NCBI GenBank assembly: GCA_027604665.1
Contig: JADGIZ010000175.1
Span: 1 to 21,415, forward strand
Source of the DNA: Polyrhizophydium stewartii
Taxonomy: Eukaryota > Chytridiomycota > Chytridiomycetes > Rhizophydiales
Length of the DNA stretch: 21,415 nucleotides
Direction of reading: 5' to 3'
The position numbers were made by a program, and so were the translations under genes. The notes beneath the pieces are model-generated. The model did no database searches. It was given only the letters and a program-made list of their open reading frames with translations, and was not told the origin of the DNA. The number at the start of each line of letters is the position of its first letter. Position 1 is the stretch's first letter. Below, in pieces: positions 10,114-18,626 of the stretch.

Positions 10114-12758
10114 GTGCGTTGGGCCGGCCGACGCTCCCGCACGCAGCGCTTGCCGAGGAGCGTCGTCTGACACGGATGCAGAAGCCAGCAGGAGCGGGAT
10201 GCTTTCCTCGAGCACGCAGCAGCGGTCACCGCCGACCTGCTTCGCTTCGGCCGCTCGGCCATTGCGCAAGGCACGGCGCGTGCTTCTGCGGCCACTCCTT
10301 TGGACTCTGGCGCAGGCGCAACGTCCAACGGCAGCGCAGCCGTGTCTCCCAAGCTGTCGCCGACCTCGGCCAAGAAGCCGAACGGCAAGGACACAGACCA
10401 CAAGGCCGCAGCCGAGAGCGAGAGGCATCGAGACGCGGCTAAAGACAGGCATCGGCAGGATTTGGATACTCTGGGGACCGAGCCGGCCATCCTCGAGCAG
10501 ATCAAGGAGCAGGTCTTGTGCGTCATCGCGATGCACAATGTTGCGTGTGTGTGGGTGTGTGGCCCAGGCTCCTGCTGATGCTCATCTCCTTGACCAGCTA
10601 CGCCCAGGGCGAAATCCAGCTCGCCCTTGATATCACCATGCGCCTGATTGCAGCGCGAAAGCGCTCCCCCGAAGATCCAAATGCCGTCGAAAACCAGCTG
10701 CGGCTTTCCAACGCGGCTCGCCGTCCGGCTGCCAAGCCTGCAAGCAGGATTCGCGACTTGCAGTTTCTGCTGGCGTCCAAAGCGATGGTATGGAAGATAT
10801 GGCAATTTAGGCGCTTATTTCGATTGACAATCTGGAGAATGTTGACGGATGCCCGCTTGCTCTGTGCGTGTATCACATGGGTCGGAATTCTCTTGCACGT
10901 TCAAGTCATTGCGCAAGGCGTCGGCGTCGCTCGTTTCGCGTGCTGCAGTCCTTTCTCAGATCATCGATCACGAGCAGCATTTTTATGGTCTTCAAGCCTT
11001 TGCTTTACGGCGCCAGAACTGGCCTCTTGAGCCTCGGATCGGAATTGTGTCGGGTGCGATTCTGTTTGCCGACTACGGCTTCAGAAAGGCAGGATCAAGC
11101 TTCAACGAGATTGCCGAGGCCGATGTGCTCCGCCGGTCTGCTCGCTCGGCGTCACCCGCCTTTGACCTCAATTCCATGTCCATCGGCGAGAGTGCCATCG
11201 CAAACCCCGCCCACGAAGACGTCGCAGACCCAGGCGACGCCATCACAATTGTGCCCGTGCACACCAGACCCACGCTTGTCGACATCCGCATCGCAAGCCT
11301 CGACGCACTTTCGCAGACACAAGAGCTGGCTTCCAGAGGCGCCCAGAGCCACGCTAAACAACGTGCGCTTCAAGGCACGACACCGGAACGAGCGCAGTCA
11401 TATACGCCACTTGCTTTTTACGGATCATTACATTCTGAAAGACAGTTTGCTCGAGACCTTGCAGCAGCTCGGCTTGCCGTTTTCGAGTCAGAGCTGTTTC
11501 ATAGGGTAACTGTATTGCGCCGTCAAACGATGCAGAACTCAGACTCGCTCACCTTTTCTCGCCCTCAATCGCCAGATTTCCAAAGAGCTGTCCACCCAAA
11601 GCAGCATAGGCCGGAACGCGCGTCTCTCAACAAGTGCTTTCCTCCTGCAGTTTGACCACGAGCACACTGTCCTAGGCGTTCTCTCTGAACCAGCAGCTGT
11701 ATGTTGTGTTACATCGCATTCACTTCAGAAAGGCAAAACCCCATCTGACATTTCCCCCGCACAAACTTGCCAGGAGTTCGAGTTGCAATCCTTGCGCCTG
11801 CCGGCAGACGTCAACTTTGCTAGCCGACTTTTGTCCATCGGTGCGCGCGTCTCTGTTCGTGTGGCGCACAAGCAGGCCCTTGCATCGCCAGAGTATGACG
11901 GCGCAGCTACCGACGACGTCGGTAATCCTGCCAGCTGACTCACTATTTGGTTTTCTATATTTTCCCCCTCGCACATCATTTGAAGCCATACCGCGAATCG
12001 CTCTTTCGGTTCGGTTCCATCAGAGGCCGAACAGAGCGCGATTGCCAAGCCGCTTTCTCGGCTCGCGCTTTTGTGGATGCAGGAGTCGCTTGAGGCTGGC
12101 ATATGGCGAAGGCTGCGCGAGTTCCGCTCGCGACTCGATATTGCGCTTGAACCCGGCTTGACCAACCCGCCCGAGACACATCCAGGACATCTGCAACTTG
12201 GAGGCGGCCCTGGTGCGGCTTTTCAGCAATGGAATCTGCACATTGGCGCCAAGCTTGCAGGGACGATTACGCTGCTGAACTCGGGCGTATTTGCTTGCAA
12301 GTCGAGCCACTCAGGTCGCTCACGCCGACTCGTCTCGGTGGACGAAGTCGACCAGTTTTTCTTTGTTGTGCTCGTCGAGTCATGTCTCGGCTTTGTTTCC
12401 GATGAAATAGTCAGTCTTTTCGGACCAACACACTTGCATAGCCTCGAGTGGCGTGGCCAATCGGTCTCCATGCAGTACCCTGGACTCTGGTATGGCAATT
12501 CCGCATGCACCGGCACTCTAATGACTTGCTGACATGCTTGACCACCTGGACATCACCAGTATCACGGTGGGCATATGCGCCGCTCCCGCACAGGCCCCCG
12601 TGTTTGAAATCACGGCACAGCCGCACCAGTGGTCAAGACGGATCCATCTCTCGGACTGTGCTGCCGCGGCTGCATCCCACAGGCAGCATGCAGCGTTGTC
12701 GTTTATAGACACCGCGCAGCATACGATCATTGAGATGAAGCATGCTGTGGAGCTGTGA
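9959..12758 (+). CDS. MED17: Mediator complex subunit 17 (SRB4), head module
   Basis: Eight exons: 9959-10113, 10182-10517, 10598-10787, 10906-11505, 11576-11698, 11774-11921, 12024-12489, 12560-12758. All phases agree and the sum is 738 residues (human 651, yeast 687). MED17 is the central scaffold of the Mediator head, linking activators to RNA polymerase II. The firmest match is at about residues 253-268, FYGLQAFALRRQNWPL, followed by FADYGFRKAGSSF, equivalent to the conserved R-Q-x-W-x-L and Y-R-x-A-G-S block. Later matches are AARLAVFESELFHR, the beta segment TSAFLLQFDHEHTVLGVL, and the C-terminal ITVGICAAPAQAPVFEIT. Exon 1 (MRITLES...) resembles the animal N-terminus only loosely and lies antisense to CCDC77; if it is wrong, translation starts elsewhere. 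A Lys/Asp-rich low-complexity linker occupies about residues 85-140. Confidence 0.85.
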
Positions 12759-12891
12759 TCAGCAAAGGTGACAGGAAATCCAGTAGCACTTTAGTGTGTC
12801 GGCAGCCTTCTGCGCCTCCGCGCCGCGGAAGCAATAGCTTTCAGAAAGACTGCGTCATGCTGGACTGTGTGCATGCATCGAATCTCCGACT
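12759..12891. other. Shared convergent 3' UTR between MED17 and SEPHS2
   Basis: Only 133 bp separate the MED17 stop (12756-12758, plus) from the selenophosphate synthetase stop (12894-12892, minus). The two transcripts probably overlap tail to tail. The interval contains the SECIS element of the minus-strand gene. I see no AATAAA in it on either strand. Confidence 0.7.
12798..12858 (-). promoter_or_regulatory. SECIS element, form 2-like, in the 3' UTR of the selenophosphate synthetase
   Basis: Read on the minus strand: ATGA (12858-12855), C, then GCAGTCTTTCTG (12853-12842), which pairs with CAGAAGGCTGC (12812-12802) with one bulged T. AAA follows at the top of this stem (12841-12839). A second stem, GCTTCCGC/GCGGAGGC with loop GGC (12832-12814), caps the structure. 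The 3' side of the quartet is C-GA-C (12801-12798). Spacing from ATGA to AA is 13 nt, within the usual range, and the extra apical stem is typical of form 2. A C-C mismatch sits beside the quartet, and the basal helix is less clear. It lies 34 nt after the stop codon. In eukaryotes this element recruits the SECIS-binding protein and EFsec so that UGA is read as selenocysteine. Confidence 0.85.
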
Positions 12892-14228
12892 TCAGGCCGA
12901 CTCTGCTCTCCAGGCGCATGTGATCCATTCTGGGTTGGCCAAGCTGGCTCCACCGTCGCCCTCCTCCACGCGACCAACGACGAAAGCTGGCCAGCCGTCG
13001 ATTGCCTGGAGCTCGTCCATGAATGCCGCGGCGGTCTCAGGCGGCAACGCAATAAGCAGGCCGCCTGATGTCTCAGCGCTCAGGCCTTGGCTCAGGCGGT
13101 AGCTGACAACCGCATCGACCTTGTCCATGCCTTGGATCACCGGCAACGCCGTGATGCGCAGATCCACCTGCCGCCGCTGGTTGCCCGCAAGCGTACGCGC
13201 ATGACCCACGATGCCGAAGCCGGTGACGTCGGTCGCCGCGCGGGCGCCGTACTTGACCATCAGGCGTGCGGCCGTCTGGTTCAAGCGCACCATGGACAGC
13301 GTTGCGGTGGCGAACGCAGCCTTGGCTGAGCAGGCGGCGGAACGTCAGCGCAGCCCCTGAGGCGCAGGCACAGCTCCTGCATGCTTACCCTGGTCGCGGG
13401 TGAGGATGTGGGCGATCCGACCGAACTTGGCCTCGTCGGAGAGCCAGGTGTTGACGTTGATCGCGACCTGGGTGCCGAGCGGCTTCGTGAGCACGAGCAC
13501 ATCGCCCGCGCGCGCATCGTCGAGCGCCGGCAGCTCGCTGTCCTGGACAACCGCCGAGGCAACGCCGCCGGACATGAACCACGGGCCGCGCACCGTCTGG
13601 CCGCCCGTGACCTTGGTGCCAGCGCGCCTTGCGGCCTCTGCGACGGGTGTCGCCTGTGAGCGGGGGAGCTTGGATCGTGCCGGCACTCCAACGGACCCAC
13701 CATGGAAGCCGTCCATGACAAGGCGCGCGCTGCGATGGCGATCGGCGTCGGGCATGTCCCGCGGCAGAGTCAAGAGCATGAGCATGTTGTCGCATGTCGA
13801 GACGCCCATTGCGTACAGGTCCGAGAGCACGTTGGCGCAGGTGATCATGCCGTGAACATAGGGGTCGTCCGTAACCGGGTAGAAGAAGTCGGTGGTCTGC
13901 ACAAGCTTGAAGCCCGCGAACCTTGTCGGCGTGATGCTCGAGTCCATGCCGATAAAGCCCGCTCCCAGTCCCTCGAGGAGCATGAGCAGCTCATCCCGAG
14001 GGACCTTGCACCCTGGCGGCCAGCGTCAGCAGACACCCCGGCGGCCCGGTCGACTCGGGACCACACGCACCTCATCCTTTCAGCTGGGCCCAGGCCGTCA
14101 GGCGGAACCCGCCCGACAGGCCTTCGGCCTCGGGATCAAAAGCCGTGAGGCTCTGCGTCGGCGCAGACGTGAGCGGTCAGCCCGTGCAGCCACGTCGTCC
14201 GCCTCGGCCGCGATCGCACCTCGCGCAT
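12892..14228 (-). CDS. SEPHS2: Selenophosphate synthetase, a selenoprotein (SPS2/SelD)
   Basis: Five exons: 14228-14220, 14152-14071, 13701-13389 interrupted by no further stop after the listed splice (14012-13701, then 13637-13389), and 13325-12892. Counting 14012-13701 as exon 3, the phases agree and the product is 361 residues including one selenocysteine. The enzyme makes selenophosphate from selenide and ATP for synthesis of selenocysteyl-tRNA. The active-site loop reads F-R-L-T-A-W-A-Q-L-K-G-U-G-C-K-V-P; U is the in-frame TGA and the K is the catalytic lysine. Also present are TTDFFYPVTDDPY (metal and ATP binding), ANVLSDLYAMG, GTKVTGGQT, LVLTKPLGTQVA, ATDVTGFGIVGHA and SAETSGGLLIALP. 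The start ATG has a strong context (GCCACC) and sits in a 9-nt first exon. Introns: 67, 58, 63 and 63 nt. The 63-nt intron at 13700-13638 has no in-frame stop, so retention would insert 21 residues. Confidence 0.92.
14072..14074 (-). other. Selenocysteine codon (TGA) in the selenophosphate synthetase
   Basis: On the minus strand exon 2 ends AAA GGA TGA G before a GTGCGT donor; exon 3 starts GG TGC AAG. Joined, this reads K-G-U-G-C-K, which is where SelD/SPS proteins carry Cys or Sec. The reading frame stays open for the whole family length on both sides of the TGA, and a SECIS lies in the 3' UTR. The codon lies 1 nt from an exon junction, with three more introns downstream. Confidence 0.92.
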
Positions 14229-14475
14229 GGTGGCAACCCAAACCCGACTTCAGCGCGGCTTCACGTGCAGAATCCGCCAACAGCCTCGCCATGCTGCGCG
14301 GAGCCGAGTTCCCGCCCTTGCGTCCCGCGGGGCCTCGCACGGGTCCGTTCTCAGCGCCGCGCATGGGTCCGTTCTCAGCGCCGCGCATGCCGCGCTCCAA
14401 CCAAGAAGGCCGCGGGCTGGCGGCACCATCGGGCCACCGCGTCCGTTGACCAGCCTTTACTGTGTTCTCGCCAAG
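14229..14475. promoter_or_regulatory. Bidirectional promoter region between SEPHS2 and SEC10
   Basis: The two start codons face away from each other across 247 bp. Both promoters and leaders must fit in this interval or share it. It is very GC-rich and has no clear TATA box. It contains a perfect 24-bp tandem duplication (separate entry). The role as a shared promoter is inferred from the layout. Confidence 0.55.
14341..14388. repeat. Perfect 24-bp tandem duplication in the SEPHS2/SEC10 divergent promoter
   Basis: The unit, starting GGGTCCGTTCTCAGCGCCGC and ending GCAT, occurs at 14341-14364 and again at 14365-14388 with no mismatch. A partial third start (GCCGCGC) follows. Duplicated blocks in promoters can be binding sites or simple replication slippage; the sequence alone does not decide. 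Confidence 0.95.
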
Positions 14476-17400
14476 ATGGCGACGAAAGCCGAGAGCGTCG
14501 GAGTCAAGGATCTCGTGCGGTACGACAACTTCAAGGTACTTGCCGAGTGCCGCGCACGCACCAGGCTGGACTCCCGCAGAGTGGCTGGCAGCCAATCTCG
14601 CGCACGCCATGCGATACGCGCGAGCATGCGCGTTGGCTGGCGCTGACGCTGCACCCCACCAACGCAGACCAGGTTCGTGCCAAAAGAGTTTGTTGAGAGC
14701 ATCTTGTCGGCGCTCGTCGCGCCACGCGCCGGTGCGGCTGCGGCCGCGGGTCAGACCAAGGGTGAGTTGGGGAAAGCGTGGCGAGCGGACAGAGGCCGAG
14801 GGAAACGAGCCATGTGACCCTACTTGCCAAACAGACTTCGACCCCAAGCCGCTCATCCGCGCCTTTGATATGGTCAGCGACGAGCTTTTTCGCCTCAAGA
14901 AGCGCGTCCAGAGCAAGATTGACGACCAAGAGGATCAGGCGGCGGCCTCAGAGTCGAGCCGCCGACGCAAGATGAAGGATTTCTCTGATGCATTTGATGT
15001 AAGCAGAGGCTGCGCTTCATGCTGCGCAGGAGAGGAGCTGACAGTCGCCCCTGCGGCTCCGTTTTCATCATCCTGCCGCACGCAAATCAGGACGTTCACC
15101 GAGCGTTTGAGTCGCTTGATTCGCGTCTGAGCGAGGTCGGGAATACTGCAATCCGAATCGGTGGGTTACTTTTTCGCCGGCAGTGCCGCTTGACGGCGGC
15201 CCTTGCCTGCGGTCATGTGCTGAGAGTCGAAGCCAGGTGAGCAGCTGGAGACTATTGACAAGCAGCGCACCAGAGCTTCGGAGGCCAAGGACCTCATTCA
15301 GTACTTCTCCGAGTTTAATCGCGGCGTTTTTTCGAGGCTCGACACATTGCGCAGATCTGGACCTGAAGGCGAGCACAAGGTACTCTCTCGTTACGAAGAA
15401 TATTTCGTGATCCCCAGGCTCTGATCGCCTGCCGATAGGCGGCAATTATTGCGCGCAGGCTCAACACCATTGCCAAGGAAGTCGACATTGCCGGCACCGA
15501 GGCGGTGAGTTACTCATGTCAAATTGCATCGCGCCAAGGTTGTGCTCCATGTGTGAGCTGACAACGAACAATTCGTGGGGTCAACAGGCGAGGGCCAACA
15601 TCGAAAAATACTGCGAAGGTCTCGAGAAAAACCTTCTTGCCGAGTTCGACCAGGCTTACTCTCAGGCCGATCGAGACACGATGAATGTGGGCGGGCGGCA
15701 AGCTCAACTGTTTTATGCGCCATGCAGCTTTTCTTACGTTCATGCCTGCATATTTGGTGGATCGGACAGCAAATTGCACGCACACTCCTGGACTTCAATG
15801 GTGGAAGCTCATGCGTGCAGACATACGTGAATCAGCATGCCTTTTTTATCAACTTGCTCAAGATCGCCGCAGATCAAGAAGGAGCAACGCACTCGCAGTA
15901 ATTACCTATCTGGAGCCGGCGCGGATGATTCTGGATTCGTACTGATATTTCCGCGCCGACATGCACGATGCCACAACAGTCTTGACTTTTCAAAACTCGA
16001 CCCAGGCCTTGCGCGTCTGTACGAGGAGATCGAGGCGGCAATCTACAACGAGTGGGATGCAATTGTGGTTGTTTTCCCCAATGCGGCGTCTGTCATTCAA
16101 GTCTTTGTCCAGCGTATATTCGCACAGTCGGTGAGACGGAAATTCAGGTTGCTTGATTTCCAGGCTCCAAGTCTGGGAGTGATGCCTGCAGTCGCCTAAC
16201 CCCTACGACCAATTGCTTGCAATCTTGACATGGACCCGCAAAGATTCAAAACTACCTGGAGGTTCTTGTGGAGCGGGCCAAGTCAGAGTCGCCGCGCGCA
16301 TATCTCCAGACGCTGGCACTTTCGCACGCGGCAACCGGCAAGCTCGTGGCCAATATCCACCGCTTCGACGAAAAGGTCATCTCGGCCGCACTTGGCGCGC
16401 CGGCTCTCACGAGCCTGCTCAACCGCTGCTTTGAGGATCTCTTTGTTCCTTACATTGAGAACGGCCGCTACATCAATCTCGAGCTCGAGTGGCTGACTCG
16501 GATGCTGCAACAGCATCTTAGCGGGCAGAGCGCAAAGATGGTGAGAAAACGTGCCCGTTGCACAAGTTTCTCCCAGATAATCCAATGCTGACTCTCCTGC
16601 GAAAGCCACATCATTCGAGAAGCCGCAGCAGCCATCGCCACAAAAAATCGCCCTCGCGCTCAACTGCGCCATCTTCGCCGGTCAAGGACAGCTCGTCAGC
16701 GGCAGCCTCAAGCGCAGTCATGTCGTCGTTCATGTCAACTATGGCAAACACCATGAACACTGTTTCGGCCATGGGCGCCGAGCTCAGCAGCCAACTGACT
16801 GGCAACCAGAGCGGGCCCGGATCAGCGACAGGCACTGCGGCCGCGGGGCTTGAAGGATACTGGATGCCGACTGTTGATGACGCCGCCAAGTGCTTCGCAT
16901 CGCACACGCAAAGTTTGCGGCGATGCCGAGAGCTTTGCCAGCCTGCAGAGCTGTGCGTGTTGTTGCGTTTGCTTTAGAGCATGACCAGTATTGAGATGCT
17001 CTCGTGGCTAACTAGCGTATTCCCGGCATTGCACGGTGCCGCAATCTTTGCACGGGGTGGCGTGAATGCAGTGCGAACAGTGCAAGCCTGCTCTTCAAGT
17101 TGCTTTCCAATGAGCTGGGGCACACTTGCATCCAGCGAGCCATTGACATGTTAGACAGGTGCTCTGGCAGCTAGAGTGTTGATCGAGACGCTGACTTGGT
17201 CGGCTGCGTTCAACATACTCTCCAGCGAGCTCGACGATCTCTCTGCCGCCGACACAAAGGTTGAGCCGGACTTGGGCCATCTGCAGATCGCCAAGACCAC
17301 GACCCGAGTTTTGCAGATCTTCCAGCTTCAGTTCCAGACGCAGCTGGTGGGTTTTGCTTGGATCCGGGCTTCAAAGTTTGTGGACTGATCAACCGTATGC

Positions 17401-18323
17401 CCTCGACCAAAACGCGCGATCAGCTTCCGCTGCTTGCAGGCTCGCCCGCGCTGCACCGTGAGATGATTTTGTTCAAGAACGAGTTATTCTCGTCCTTGGA
17501 GCAGAAGGTCAACGCCCTGCTGCAAGGCAAAATCGCAGGTTGGCTCGCCAATGCTCTGTCCGCGTGACTGGATTGTCAGATGCGAATACTGACGGCAGTG
17601 AATACGCCGCCAGTCGCTTCTGCTTGGCTGGAAGTCCTGCTCTCTCGCCAGAAAAAGACGGACTTCAAGCCTCGTGATGACATCGTGGCCGTCAACACAC
17701 TAGCGACTCCGGTGCAGCGCATTTCTTCTTGTTAATGTGGATTCGCCCCTCATTTCTAATGCGTGCACCCTCTTGGGTGGCCCGTGCGGCGCAGGTTTGC
17801 AACCAGATTGTTGAGTACGTCCGGCGCATCAAGGACGAGGCCGAGGAGTCACTCGACGGAGAAAATCTCGAGGCATACTTGACAGAGATTGGCGTGTCGC
17901 TGCACAGCCTGCTGCTCGATCACTTCCGCAGGTTCCCAGTCAGCTACGCAGGGGGCCTCGTTCTGACAAAGTACATACGCCGCTCATAGCGGCGCATGCA
18001 TGCAGAGCCACAGACTGACAGTGAGATCCTGGCGCAGGGATTTGGCCAAGTACCATGAGGTCATAATGACCTTCAAGATCAGCCTGCTTGAGGAGCGCTT
18101 CGACATGCTCAAAGAGCTCGGCACCGTCTTTATCGTCAAGCCCGAAAACCTCAAGACTGTGCTCAATGAGGGGTATCTGGGCCGCATCGAGCTGCATCTG
18201 CTCTATCCGTATCTGTCTCTCCGCGCGGACTGGTCCAAGCTGCTCAAGATCGAGCATGAACTCTTTGATGCAAGCGAGATGTCGTCGCCGGTACACGAAA
18301 GCCAAACCTCTGGGCAATTGTGA
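14476..18323 (+). CDS. SEC10: Exocyst complex component SEC10 (EXOC5)
   Basis: Seventeen exons: 14476-14535, 14668-14761, 14835-14998, 15091-15160, 15237-15379, 15439-15504, 15588-15686, 15770-15897, 15980-16130, 16244-16540, 16606-16952, 17081-17158, 17226-17346, 17424-17538, 17614-17711, 17795-17970, 18038-18323. All phases agree; the product is 830 residues (human 708, yeast 871). SEC10 is part of the octameric exocyst that tethers secretory vesicles to the plasma membrane. Landmarks: KEFVESILSALV near the N-terminus; GEQLETIDKQRTRASEAKDL (about 130-150) then IQYFSEF; IEKYCEGLEKNLLAEFDQAY; LLDFNGGSSCVQTYVNQH; QKKTDFKP (about 657); and a C-terminal block with VSYAGGLVLTKDLAKY and VKPENLKTVL. 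Exon 11 begins with about 95 Ser/Ala/Thr-rich residues, an insertion relative to the animal protein. The exon 12 start and the 17711/17795 junction are the least certain splices. Confidence 0.92.
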
Positions 18324-18626
18324 CCAGCTCCGTCTTCTGACCAGCTTGCTTCTCACTGTTGTCCCGGCGGACGTCTTTTCATACTTCTCGAGCCGAGCGC
18401 GGCAATGAAGTTCTGGGCGAGAGCCCCATCGGCGCTATCGGCTGCCCGCTGAGGAGATGCCATATCGGAGCCAGCGCCCTCAGGAATGTGCCTCCCGAGG
18501 GAGCTGGACATCTGCGCCGCTGAGCCGCGCCCACACCTCCACGAGCCCACGCCCGCGCCTCGCGCAGAAGCCACAGCCCGCTTGGTCCAAACCCGACCCG
18601 CTTCTGGCGCAACCCAACCTTTGAAC
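18324..18626. other. Intergenic region between SEC10 and MO25
   Basis: About 300 bp between two genes transcribed in the same direction. It must contain the SEC10 3' UTR and the MO25 promoter. A 417-residue open frame crosses it on the minus strand (18353-19606) but is Arg/Ala/Gly-rich, has no domain and runs antisense through MO25 exons, so I do not call it. Nothing else stands out. Confidence 0.5.

Noticed and set aside
12892..13983. Selenophosphate synthetase as bacterial DNA or a bacterial-style selD
   Set aside because: It has four spliceosomal introns and a SECIS in the 3' UTR, not just after the UGA as in bacteria, and its neighbours are eukaryotic.
12892..14228. Selenophosphate synthetase as a pseudogene broken by stops and frameshifts
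   Set aside because: Every break is removed by a canonical intron with matching phase, and the single remaining TGA is at the known Sec/Cys position.
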